Assembly (NCBI GenBank): GCA_025924435.1
Contig: JAICIL010000181.1
Coordinates: 1 to 9,051 of the forward strand
Length of the DNA stretch: 9,051 bases
DNA from: Chloroflexia bacterium
GTDB lineage: Bacteria > Chloroflexota > Chloroflexia > Thermomicrobiales > JALYUS01
Direction: 5' to 3'
Shown: piece by piece, positions 1 through 5,966 of the stretch
How positions within the stretch are numbered: position 1 is the stretch's first letter
How the letters are laid out: each line of letters begins with the position of its first letter
Notes under the pieces: model-generated
The model's input: only the letters and a program-made list of their open reading frames with translations
Database searches by the model: none
What the model was told of the DNA's origin: nothing
Translations under genes and position numbers: made by a program

Positions 1-667
1 GCTTGAGGGCGGCGCGGGCGACGGCGGGGTTGGCGCCGGCGGGGGGGTTATCGAGGAGGGTGGGGGCGGGGAGGGCGAGGGAGGGGCCGGGGGGCGGGGG
101 CGGGGTGGCGGGGACGTCCGTCGGCACGAAGAGGCGGGTGATGATGGCGGGAGCGGCGGTGGCCGAGGGCGATGGAGTGGCAACCCCCGTCGGCGCGGCG
201 GTAGCCGAGGGGGTGGAGGAGGCGGGCGGGGGCAGTGTCGCGGTCGCGGCTCGTGTCGCGGTCGCCGTCACTGTCGGTGCCGCGGATACCGTCGGGGACG
301 CGGTCGCGGTGGGAGGCGGGGAGGCGGACGGGACCGGTGACGGGGACGATGCGAGCAAGGGCGACGCGGCGGCGCGCGGCGCGGCCGTCGGTGGCGCGGT
401 CGCGGCCGCGGTCGGCGTGGGAGTGCTGGCGAGCGACGCCGTCGGTTTGGGCGCGGTCGAGGTGGCGAGGTGTGCGGTGGCGGTCGCCTGCGCGGGTATC
501 GCTTTGGGCACATTCGTTGTGGGCGTCGCGGCGGCGGCATGGGAAGCGAGGCCGCCGAGGGTGGTCGCGACGATGAGCGCGATGAGGAGGGATGTGGCCG
601 CACGGCGGAAGCCGGATGCGAAAGGGTGGGGCCGAGCGGTATCGGCCCATCGTTCAAAGCGCGTCAT
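1..667 (-). CDS. Secreted protein with Ala/Thr/Pro-rich linker, C-terminus cut by window edge
   Basis: The minus-strand frame starts at ATG 667-665 and stays open for 222 codons to the left edge. GGAG at 677-674 lies six bases upstream, and the preceding in-frame codon is TGA, so this is the first possible ATG. The N-terminus looks like a signal peptide: a basic stretch ending FRRAA (residues 20-24), a hydrophobic core SLLIALIVATTLGGLA (26-41) and an Ala-rich cleavage zone SHAAAA (42-47). No lipobox Cys is seen, so export rather than lipidation is expected. Residues about 48-175 are an Ala/Thr/Pro/Ser-rich, low-complexity linker typical of cell-wall-spanning proteins. A second Pro-rich stretch (TPPPPPGP) follows, and the frame leaves the window at NPAVARAALK. 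That ending resembles the entry to an NlpC/P60-type or other cell-wall hydrolase domain, but the domain itself is outside the window, so this is a guess. The antisense frames here are Arg/Gly-rich shadows. Confidence 0.75.
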   Translation of the reverse strand, partial: MTRFERWADTARPHPFASGFRRAATSLLIALIVATTLGGLASHAAAATPTTNVPKAIPAQATATAHLATSTAPKPTASLASTPTPTAAATAPPTAAPRAAASPLLASSPSPVPSASPPPTATASPTVSAAPTVTATATRAATATLPPPASSTPSATAAPTGVATPSPSATAAPAIITRLFVPTDVPATPPPPPGPSLALPAPTLLDNPPAGANPAVARAALK

Positions 668-751
668 TCATCTCTCCGTGACCCATAGCGATAGACGACC
701 TTATCCATCTCAAAATTGATTGTGGCGGTTGGTGCGGGGCAAGCGTCGCGC

Positions 752-800
752 CGTCATGCATGGGATGACGACCCTACACGACCGACCGAATTCGGTCGTG
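752..800 (-). other. Two adjacent hairpins at the 3' end of the 93-residue gene
   Basis: A 9-bp perfect stem pairs 777-785 with 792-800 around a six-base loop. It lies inside the last codons and stop of the minus-strand gene ending at 774. A second 6-bp stem pairs 752-757 with 765-770. Neither is followed by a T run on the minus strand, so they are not textbook intrinsic terminators. They could protect the 3' end of the transcript or slow read-through into the secreted-protein gene. Confidence 0.3.
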
Positions 801-1055
801 CCCGGAGCCGCCGTTCGAGGCGACCGGCCTTAATTGCAGCCGAGCGGCGCGGTATCCGCGCTGCCGCCGGATCCACGAGGCGTATTGGATCATCGTCAGC
901 GTATCGGTCATGGCGTGCGCCATGCGCCCCGCGTCTCCCGCGACGTTCGCCTCCGCGAACTCCGCGGCGTTGGCGCTCATGCGCTGCCGGATCTCCCGAT
1001 GGAGCGAGAGGAGGTCGGATACCTCCGAAGATGTTTTTCGCCGTACCTCGCCCAT
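774..1055 (-). CDS. Hypothetical 93-residue protein
   Basis: The start is ATG 1055-1053, supported by a perfect AGGAGG (1067-1062) six bases upstream, which makes this a convincing gene despite its size. The stop is TAG at 776-774. The first 65 or so residues look largely alpha-helical and charged: EVSDLLSLHREIRQRM, then AAEFAEANVAGDAGRMAHAM, then TDTLTMIQYASWIRRQRGY. The C-terminal 25 residues are basic and look unstructured. There is no signal peptide, membrane segment or Cys motif. I do not recognise the family. The pattern would suit a small soluble helical-bundle or adaptor protein, but no function can be assigned. It is followed about 107 bases later by the start of the secreted-protein gene on the same strand, so co-transcription is possible. 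Confidence 0.6.
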   Translation of the reverse strand: MGEVRRKTSSEVSDLLSLHREIRQRMSANAAEFAEANVAGDAGRMAHAMTDTLTMIQYASWIRRQRGYRAARLQLRPVASNGGSGHDRIRSVV

Positions 1056-1676
1056 TTCAATCCTCCTCTACGCCTCGCCGACGAATCCATCAGCGGCTAT
1101 CTCGTTCATCGCCAGCACGGTTGCGCGGAGGGGATGCGGCACGGGAAATGCGCGACCACGTATCGAGTGCTATAGGCAGTATAGGAAGGCGCGACAGGCG
1201 GCACATCGGAAGAACTTCCCGAATCCACGGGAAATTTCGCGCCCCTTCATTGGGTGGGATCATCTGTCCACGGGGATTTCTTCCCATTCAGCAGGCAGGC
1301 GTGCGGACGTGCGCGCCATGCACGTCCATATCAGGCAGCCCGCGCGGCGCGCGGGCAGTGTCGAAGACTCGTGGACGGCGCTTCAACCTTCTCGTTATCC
1401 GAAACTGGCGTAGAGGATCGTGGATGTGGCCGCACATTTCGCGGACGCGGAAAACGGTCCATCGCGGCACTGATGCCGCGATGGACCGCAAATGATGCGC
1501 CGAGGGGTCCGGAATCGCCAGTCGAACGGATCTCCGCGTCGCGCCCTGGTGCAGTAATGGACGAGAATGATCCAACCGGTCGCCCCGGTTCCCGCTCCCA
1601 TTACGGCCATTGAAGGGCGGCGACTCGGTCGTAGCGTGCGAAGCGTTCGCATTAGGTAGGGGTGCCGGATTGTGGG
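1056..1676. other. Gene-free stretch of about 620 bases
   Basis: No frame here has both a ribosome binding site and a protein-like composition; the open frames are short, Arg/Pro-rich and mutually overlapping. Visible structure includes the strong hairpin at 1455-1488 (separate entry), an 8-bp G/C stem (1338-1345 with 1349-1356, three-base loop), a 6-bp stem (1637-1642 with 1646-1651) and a 6-bp stem around 1574-1590. On the minus strand TATACT at 1183-1178 resembles a -10 box for the 93-residue gene, but no good -35 lies at the right distance. I see no tRNA, CRISPR or transposon-end signature. Confidence 0.5.
1451..1488 (-). terminator. Perfect 15-bp hairpin, probable minus-strand terminator
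   Basis: Bases 1455-1469 (CGGTCCATCGCGGCA) are the exact reverse complement of 1474-1488, separated by the loop CTGA. Read on the minus strand, the stem is followed at once by TTTT (1454-1451) and then CC, a short U tract. On the plus strand it is followed by CAAATGA, with no T run. The likely role is intrinsic termination of leftward transcription from the coiled-coil gene, whose stop is about 190 bases upstream. The short U tract and the distance leave room for another role, such as a structured RNA element or protein-binding palindrome. Confidence 0.55.
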
Positions 1677-2024
1677 TTACTCGCAGACGAGGTCGTGGAT
1701 CCGCGCCCCGATCGTCGCCAGGTCGCGCTCGATTTCGCGGAACAGCGCCAATTCCTGATCGAGCGACAGTCGCCCCGCCTCATATTCCTTCTGGATTTCC
1801 AGGATGCGCGCGCGAAGCGCCTGGCTCCGCGCGTGGAGCCGCGTGAATTCGTTGCGCCGCGCTTCCGACATGGGCGTGCGCGCGCCCTGCGCGCCCTGCG
1901 CCTTCGACCGCCGGGCGCCGGCGGATCGCTTCGGATCCCCGACCGTTCCATCCGAGCGAGCCAGATTACCCATTCCCGCACCCCCCTCACTTCCCAACGC
2001 CCTCGTCGCATCGCCTCTATTCAT
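1677..2024 (-). CDS. Hypothetical 115-residue protein with coiled-coil-like C-terminus
   Basis: The frame ends at TAA 1679-1677. The start is uncertain. ATG 2024 (or the adjacent TTG 2027) gives 115 residues but has no clear Shine-Dalgarno. ATG 1973 (residue 18) has a G-rich stretch upstream (GAGGGG then GCGGGA) and is a fair alternative; ATG 1871 (residue 52) has none. Residues 1-50 are Gly/Ala/Arg-rich and probably disordered, with a short SKAQGAQGA repeat-like patch. Residues about 52-113 are strongly helical and heptad-like, with motifs such as RLHARSQALRARILEIQKEY and REIERDLATIGARIHDL. The protein is soluble with no signal peptide. I do not recognise a family. A small coiled-coil partner or adaptor is plausible, and its position next to response regulators and behind a shared dyad suggests regulated expression. 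Confidence 0.6.
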   Translation of the reverse strand: MNRGDATRALGSEGGAGMGNLARSDGTVGDPKRSAGARRSKAQGAQGARTPMSEARRNEFTRLHARSQALRARILEIQKEYEAGRLSLDQELALFREIERDLATIGARIHDLVCE

Positions 2025-2047
2025 CAAACGATATTCGACAGATAATG

Positions 2048-2088
2048 GTTATGGGCAAGCGGGAAAGATGACCAAACTGTCAGTTTGG
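2048..2088 (-). promoter_or_regulatory. Candidate promoter with dyad operator upstream of the coiled-coil gene
   Basis: Bases 2072-2088 form a 17-base palindrome, CCAAACTG-T-CAGTTTGG. Overlapping it, TGAC (2069-2072) and GTCA (2079-2082) form a TGAC-N6-GTCA dyad. On the minus strand, TTGGTC (2075-2070) and CATAAC (2053-2048) are separated by 16 bases and could act as -35 and -10 boxes, about 24 bases before ATG 2024. The dyad would then overlap the -35, a position suited to a repressor or class II activator. The promoter match is modest; the palindrome itself is exact. Confidence 0.35.
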
Positions 2089-2350
2089 CGGGCCGTATCG
2101 CCGCTTCCCTATCGGCAGAGGCGGCAGGTCGCTCCTTCACCATCGTGCATCCGCACGTACGGCGTGCGGTTCGGACACGCCGGAATTCGTCGTGAGGACC
2201 GAGAAAAAGCCGCCAGCCTCGCGCGTGAAAGGCCCCGCCCCGGTGCCCTTTCGGGTCCGGTAGCGGGGTGGAGAGGGGAAGAGATGTGCGAGTGGAGGAT
2301 GGCGCGGGAAGGCGCGAAGCGCGCCCGCTGGCCACGCTACCGCCGCCCAC
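2089..2350. other. Intergenic stretch with a G/C-rich imperfect hairpin
   Basis: With the promoter region to its left, this makes a gap of about 325 bases downstream of RR1. It contains an imperfect hairpin at 2233-2268: CCCCGC pairs with GCGGGG, then CCGG with CCGG and CCC with GGG, capped by TTTC. On the minus strand it could mark the 3' end of the RR1 transcript, although only TTTC follows it. A second 6-bp stem (2342-2347 with 2354-2359) straddles the RR1 stop codon. The open frames here have no credible ribosome binding site together with protein-like composition. Confidence 0.4.
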
Positions 2351-2713
2351 TCAGGCGGCCATCGTCGCGACGATGGCCGAGAGCGCGGTCAACTCAAACG
2401 GTTTCCTCAGCCATGCGTCATAATGCAGCGCGATCGGCGCGCGCTCCTGTTCCAGGCCGGACATGATCACGATCGGCGTCCGCGCCATGCGGGGATGCGC
2501 CCGCAGGAGCTGGCTCAACTTCACACCATCGAGCCGCGGCATCCCCACGTCGAGCAGGATCACATCGGGATGTGCCTCCTCCGCGAGCCGCAGGGCCGCA
2601 CTCCCGGTCGCGCAGACGACGCGATACCCTTCGTCTTCCAGAGCGCCCGTCACGAACCCGCAAATCGCTTCGTCGTCATCAATCACCAGCACCGTCAATT
2701 TGCCCGCATCCAT
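2351..2713 (-). CDS. Single-domain response regulator RR1 (receiver domain only)
   Basis: The 120-residue product is a complete CheY-like receiver with nothing attached. The acidic pocket is IDDD (11-14), the phosphoacceptor is D55 in DVILLDVGMP, the switch Ser is S85 in IVIMSG, and the conserved Lys is K104 in LRKPFE. All key residues are present, so phosphorylation by a histidine kinase or phosphotransfer protein is expected. I place the start at ATG 2713, with GGGGGA about eight bases upstream. The frame also opens at GTG 2746, which would add eleven Gly/Arg-rich residues, but it has a poor ribosome binding site and the receiver fold needs only the shorter form. With no output domain, it probably acts by protein-protein contact or as a phosphate shuttle. 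It is transcribed divergently from the ABM-domain gene. Confidence 0.9.
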   Translation of the reverse strand: MDAGKLTVLVIDDDEAICGFVTGALEDEGYRVVCATGSAALRLAEEAHPDVILLDVGMPRLDGVKLSQLLRAHPRMARTPIVIMSGLEQERAPIALHYDAWLRKPFELTALSAIVATMAA

Positions 2714-2917
2714 TTCCTGGTTCCCCCGGCCGTAGCCCCGTTCCACCTATTATGAGGAGGCGACATCGCCGAGAAATACACCCGACGCCTCGCATCTACC
2801 CGGTTTCGTCGGCCGAAGGACGAAGGCCATGCCTCCGCAACGCCCCGCGATACGTTTCATCGGCGATAGAATGGCCCATGAGGAGGGAGCATCGTATCGG
2901 AGCGAGGATGGGGCACG

Positions 2918-3265
2918 ATGTTTGTGATCGCGACGCGGTACCGGGTCCCGGCGGAGCATTTCGAGGAACGGCATGCGATTGTCCATCGCGAGTTCAACCC
3001 GCTCCTCGCGCAATCTCCCGGCTTCATCGAGGAGGTACGGCTGTTCGGCGGCACCGAGGCGGGCAGGATGATCCTTTGCATGGTGGCGAAGTGGGAGAGC
3101 GAAGCGGCGATGGACGCATACCATCGCCGACGGGCGCAACAGCCGGGTTGGCCGCGCTTCCAGCAGCTCCATCCTGAGCCTCCCGAAGTCCTCTTCAGCG
3201 GCGAAATAGATGTGCATGTCGTCGCCTCGCCCGCGCGCCCGGCTCGCACACCGACAAAGCCGTAA
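2918..3265 (+). CDS. ABM-type (antibiotic biosynthesis monooxygenase-like) dimeric alpha/beta barrel protein
   Basis: The 115-residue product has the layout of the ABM/IsdG-like ferredoxin-fold family. It opens with a beta strand (FVIATRYRV), then a helix with paired acidic/His residues (AEHFEERHAIVHREF). The turn SPGF (33-36) precedes a strand EEVRLFGG. Next come a strand MILCMVAKWE with the conserved Trp (W59) and a helix SEAAMDAYHRR. Such proteins form dimers and act as cofactor-free monooxygenases, haem degraders or simply small ligand-binding domains. The IsdG-type Asn near residue 7 is absent (Arg here), so haem degradation is unlikely and the substrate is unknown. The last 15 residues are Pro/Ala/Arg-rich and lie outside the fold. 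Spacing from a GAGG is ten bases, and from GGGG four. A possible -10 box TAGAAT lies at 2867-2872, without a recognisable -35. The gene is convergent with RR2. Confidence 0.8.
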   Translation: MFVIATRYRVPAEHFEERHAIVHREFNPLLAQSPGFIEEVRLFGGTEAGRMILCMVAKWESEAAMDAYHRRRAQQPGWPRFQQLHPEPPEVLFSGEIDVHVVASPARPARTPTKP

Positions 3266-3323
3266 GAAGCATCAGACCCGCGTCGCTGCGCCGCTCTCGT
3301 CGTGTTCACGCTTGCGCGACGCA

Positions 3324-3719
3324 CTACTTGGCCTGCACATGCGCCTCTTTCGGCCCGATGGCGTCCTGCACCACGGCGAGCAGCCGATCGATATCGAAGG
3401 GTTTTGAAATAAAGACGCATCCGAGGCCGTCCAGCTCCCGTTTGAACGCCTTAATAGCATCCGCGTGCGCCGAACAGATGATCATCGGGATGCCGCGCGT
3501 CGCCGGATCATCGTGGAGCGTACGGGCGAGGCGCAACCCGGAATCGGGATGCTCCATCCACATGTCAACGATGACGAGATCGGGGCGTCGGAGATGCAGC
3601 CGGATCAATGCCGGCGCGACGCGCTCCTCGGCAACGACTGTGTGCCCGCCCTCGGCGAGCACTTCGGCGATCATCTCCCGGAAGGTGACATTGTCGTCCA
3701 CGACCACAATATGCGCCAT
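3324..3719 (-). CDS. Single-domain response regulator RR2 (receiver domain only)
   Basis: The 131-residue product is a receiver domain with all catalytic positions: acidic pair VDDN (7-10), phosphoacceptor D52 in LVIVDMWME, switch Ser S83 in MIICSAH and Lys K106 in ISKPFD. The beta3-alpha3 loop is slightly unusual (DMWMEHPDSG), replacing the common DxxMPxxxG, so the Pro two residues after Met is shifted. After the receiver only a short tail ends KEAHVQAK; there is no DNA-binding or enzymatic output domain. The start is ATG 3719; no strong Shine-Dalgarno is visible. RR2 is only distantly similar to RR1, so recent duplication is not indicated. It is divergent from the OmpR-type regulator gene and convergent with the ABM gene. 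Confidence 0.9.
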   Translation of the reverse strand: MAHIVVVDDNVTFREMIAEVLAEGGHTVVAEERVAPALIRLHLRRPDLVIVDMWMEHPDSGLRLARTLHDDPATRGIPMIICSAHADAIKAFKRELDGLGCVFISKPFDIDRLLAVVQDAIGPKEAHVQAK

Positions 3720-3874
3720 AGTGACTTATGAGCAAGAATATTGCCACGATCATTCCCCGTCGCCGGGAACCAAGCCCGATTCGGATCCTGTCACATCAGT
3801 TGGAGCACGCAAATCCGGCATCGCGATGCGATGTACACCGATCGCAGCCGTTTCGCTCGCCCGGAGCGGAAAGG
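3720..3874. other. Left part of the divergent RR2 / OmpR-type regulator intergenic region
   Basis: The gap between the two divergent regulator starts is about 350 bases. This part holds a perfect 12-base palindrome GCATCGCGATGC at 3818-3829 and an isolated CTGTCA at 3788-3793 that matches one half of the downstream dyad. The RR2 promoter should lie here, but I see no convincing -35/-10 pair on the minus strand. Confidence 0.3.
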
Positions 3875-3915
3875 AAATGACGGAGCTGTCATTTTCGGGT
3901 TGTGCGGGCCATAAA
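3875..3915 (+). promoter_or_regulatory. Candidate promoter and dyad operator for the OmpR-type regulator
   Basis: AAATGAC (3875-3881) and GTCATTT (3888-3894) are exact inverted repeats separated by six bases. CTGTCA (3886-3891) and CATAAA (3910-3915) are 18 bases apart and match four of six positions of the -35 and -10 consensus, so the dyad would overlap the -35. An alternative -35, TTGTGC, begins at 3900 with GATAAA at 3925-3930. The surrounding 3911-3945 is the most A/T-rich stretch in the window. A start near 3922 would give a leader of about 150 bases. The same TGAC-N4-CTGTCA-N-TTT arrangement occurs at 2069-2086. Confidence 0.35.
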
Positions 3916-4040
3916 TAAATGCCAGATAAAGAGTACATCATCCTCTAGGAATCAACGATCGCCGCGTCCTCGCGTCGCGGTCGAAACCGGGTGTCGGCAC
4001 GGCGCGCGACAGTGCCCGGCGCGAGAAGGAGGGGGATTGG

Positions 4041-4073
4041 ATGCGCGGAATTGCCCGAGGAAGGAACGGATGA
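4041..4073 (+). CDS. Candidate leader peptide of ten residues, translationally coupled to the OmpR-type regulator
   Basis: AAGGAGG at 4026-4032, the best Shine-Dalgarno on the plus strand here, sits eight bases before ATG 4041. That ATG opens a frame encoding MRGIARGRNG and ending at TGA 4071-4073. The stop overlaps the regulator's ATG (4070-4072) as ATGA, the usual geometry for termination-reinitiation coupling. The peptide is rich in Arg and Gly. It could set the level of regulator synthesis or act as a small attenuator. Its own AAGGAA also serves as the regulator's Shine-Dalgarno, inside the leader's codons 6-9. It could be coincidental in purine-rich DNA; conservation would decide. Confidence 0.4.
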   Translation: MRGIARGRNG

Positions 4074-4783
4074 ACACGCACATCCTGTTTGTTGATGATG
4101 ATCCGCTCGTCGGCAAGTTGCTGACGTTCCTGCTCGACGACGCGGGGTATATACTGACCGCACTCGCGGACCCGCGCGGCGCGAGCGACTTCCTGCGGAA
4201 CAACCCGGTTGACCTTGTCCTCCTCGACGTCATGCTGCCGCATGCGAACGGATACGCCGTCGCGGAGGAGTTGCGCCGCACGCACCCGGACATCCCGATC
4301 ATTTTCCTCAGCGCGCGGACGAAGGTGGACGACAAGGTGGAGGGCTTCGAACACGGCGCGGACGACTACGTCGCCAAACCGTTCGAGCCGACCGAATTAC
4401 TGGCACGGATCCGGGCCGTCCTCCACCGCTACCGCCGTGCCGACCGGAATGTCTACGGCTCGGCCATCAAGGTGGGCGAGGCCAGCCTCGATCTCGGCGA
4501 ACTGCAATTCTCCGCGCCGGGCCACGCGCCCGTACCCCTCACCCCGACCGAGATGAAGATCCTCGAATGTCTGATGCGCAACGCGAACGCCGTCATCTCC
4601 CGCGAGACGCTGATCGAGCGGATATGGGGCTTCAATTGCGACGACTTCGGTAACCGTGTGGATGTCTACATCCGCCGCGTGCGCGCCAAGATCGAGGAGG
4701 ACCCGAGCAACCCCGCGTTCATCCAGACCATCCGCGGCCTCGGCTACACGTTCCGTGAAGCGAAGCGGTCGGCGGTGGCGTGA
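4070..4783 (+). CDS. OmpR/PhoB-family response regulator (receiver plus winged helix)
   Basis: The 237-residue product has an N-terminal receiver (about 3-118) with acidic residues D9-D11, phosphoacceptor D53 in LVLLDVMLPHANG, switch Ser S81 in IIFLSARTK and K103 in VAKPFEP. A short linker leads to a C-terminal winged-helix DNA-binding domain (about 135-233). This carries the typical LTPTEMKILECLM helix, SRETLIERIWG, the recognition-helix region VDVYIRRVRAKIEE and the wing IRGLGYTF. It should be a phosphorylation-dependent transcription factor. The start at 4070 has AAGGAA (4061-4066) just upstream and places the receiver at the N-terminus; the frame opens earlier (3902), but that extension is not protein-like. 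No histidine kinase follows, so its partner is elsewhere. The next gene begins 100 bases downstream on the same strand, so the membrane-protein operon is a candidate target. Confidence 0.95.
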   Translation: MNTHILFVDDDPLVGKLLTFLLDDAGYILTALADPRGASDFLRNNPVDLVLLDVMLPHANGYAVAEELRRTHPDIPIIFLSARTKVDDKVEGFEHGADDYVAKPFEPTELLARIRAVLHRYRRADRNVYGSAIKVGEASLDLGELQFSAPGHAPVPLTPTEMKILECLMRNANAVISRETLIERIWGFNCDDFGNRVDVYIRRVRAKIEEDPSNPAFIQTIRGLGYTFREAKRSAVA

Positions 4784-4811
4784 GAGCCCTCACCCCCGTC
4801 CGGCACCGGTA

Positions 4812-4840
4812 TTGCATTGTTACTCCACGGGCGGTAGGCT
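4812..4840 (+). promoter_or_regulatory. Weak candidate promoter before the membrane-protein operon
   Basis: TTGCAT (4812-4817) and TAGGCT (4835-4840) are separated by exactly 17 bases in the 100-base gap after the regulator gene. Each matches only three consensus positions. No terminator is visible in the gap, so read-through from the regulator gene is equally possible. Confidence 0.25.
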
Positions 4841-4883
4841 CACGGCGGTGCGGTTTCGGTCGAGACACGGGAAAAGGCAATTC

Positions 4884-5882
4884 ATGGGACTTCCGGTACG
4901 ACGTGCATGCGGTTTTCTGCTCCCACTCCTCGCCCTCGTTGCGCTCTTCGCCATCCTCCAGCCGGCGCGAATGCAGCACATCCTCGCGGATTTCTCGCCG
5001 CGCTCGATCGGGATCGTCCTGCTCGTGCTCCTGATGCGGGAATTGATCAAAGCGATGCGCTGGTGGTACTACCTGCATGTCGCGGGCGTCCCGCTCAGCC
5101 CCACCGACGGCGCGGCGAACTTCCTCGCGGGGCAGGCGGTCGGCATCCTGCCGCTCGGCGAGGTGCTGCGGGCGCGGCTGCTGCGCGAGCACGGCGTGCC
5201 GGCGTACGACGTTATCCCGGTCGTCACGATGCAACTCGCCTGCGACGTGACGGCGTATGCGCTCATCGCGCTGGCCGCCGCGTATCGGGAGATGATCGCC
5301 TGGTGGCTCGCCCTCCTGCCGCTCGTGCTGCCGGTCGCGCTCGCGGCGCTCTTCTCGTCCGAGCGGTTCGCGGCGCGGATGGCCCGCATGCTCCAGCGGC
5401 ACCGGCGGACCGCGCGGTTCGTCCCCGTCGAGGCGGACGTGCGCGCCCAGGCCATCCGGCTCTTCCGCCCGCGCGCGCTGCTCTGCGGGGTCGCGCTCAG
5501 CCTCGCCGCGACGGCGATGAGCGCCGTCGTCCTGCTGACGCTCGTGGACGACCTCTCCCGCGCGAGCCTCGGGTGGGCGGACGCGCTCGTCGCGAACGCG
5601 CTCAGCACGCTGGTCGGCATCATCTCGTTCGTGCCGGGCGGCTGGGGCGCCGCGGACGGCAGCCTCGGCGGCCTCCTGAGCCTGTTCGGCGTCGGCGCGA
5701 GTGTCGCGTTCTCGGTCACGCTCGTCTACCGCTTCCTCGATAGCGTCTTCCGCACACTGCTCGGCATCTCCGTCCTCTTCGCGCGCTATCGCGCCCTTTT
5801 CTTTGCCACGCCGGACGATGGGCCGCGGCCACAATCGCAGCGCCAGCCGGTCCCGGCGGAATCGCTCATCATCCGAGACTGA
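4884..5882 (+). CDS. LPG synthase TM / YbhN-type integral membrane protein, copy 1
   Basis: The 332-residue product looks like a member of the family that includes the membrane half of MprF (lysylphosphatidylglycerol synthase TM region), implicated in lipid flipping or transfer. Hydrophobic segments lie near residues 9-27, 41-51, 110-133, 138-158, 198-220, 233-250, 262-282 and 290-303, some likely re-entrant. Family-like motifs are an E-x-x-K-x-x-RW stretch near 53-60, the polar segment FLAGQAVGILPLGEVLRARL (80-99), and the loop FVPGGWGAADG (249-259), matching the family's PGG-x-G signature. A basic cytoplasmic loop (159-197) and a hydrophilic 25-residue tail complete it. No soluble aminoacyltransferase domain is attached, so the lipid or glycan substrate is unknown. 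ATG 4884 has AAAAGG six bases upstream; GTG 4848 is a weaker alternative. Confidence 0.8.
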   Translation: MGLPVRRACGFLLPLLALVALFAILQPARMQHILADFSPRSIGIVLLVLLMRELIKAMRWWYYLHVAGVPLSPTDGAANFLAGQAVGILPLGEVLRARLLREHGVPAYDVIPVVTMQLACDVTAYALIALAAAYREMIAWWLALLPLVLPVALAALFSSERFAARMARMLQRHRRTARFVPVEADVRAQAIRLFRPRALLCGVALSLAATAMSAVVLLTLVDDLSRASLGWADALVANALSTLVGIISFVPGGWGAADGSLGGLLSLFGVGASVAFSVTLVYRFLDSVFRTLLGISVLFARYRALFFATPDDGPRPQSQRQPVPAESLIIRD

Positions 5883-5966
5883 TCCCCTCCCCGGCGTGGC
5901 ACCGACGTTGCTGAGAAAATAGGCGCAACCATGCGCGCGGAGCGTCCGAGCCGGGGAGAGGTATGG

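Noticed and set aside
3..719. Plus-strand frame of 238 codons over the left end
   Set aside because: Composition is Gly/Ala/Arg/Val-rich without domain pattern, and it lies antisense to a frame with a signal peptide and Shine-Dalgarno.
716..1495. Plus-strand frame of 259 codons across the small gene and the gap
   Set aside because: Arg/Pro/Ser-rich with no ribosome binding site or domain, and antisense to a gene with AGGAGG.
2829..2927. Possible 32-codon upstream ORF ending ten bases inside the ABM gene
   Set aside because: An AAGGA lies eight bases before its ATG, but the product has no pattern and the overlap could be chance; weaker than the leader ORF at 4041.
3280..3322. 7-bp inverted repeat between the convergent ABM and RR2 genes as a bidirectional terminator
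   Set aside because: The loop is 29 bases and no T run follows on either strand.
3818..3829. 12-base palindrome GCATCGCGATGC as an operator
   Set aside because: Short G/C-rich palindromes are expected by chance in this DNA, and no second copy or promoter element is placed next to it.
4719..5834. Minus-strand frame of 371 codons
   Set aside because: Antisense to the first LPG-TM gene; the product is an Arg/Glu/Asp-rich low-complexity sequence produced by G/C third positions.
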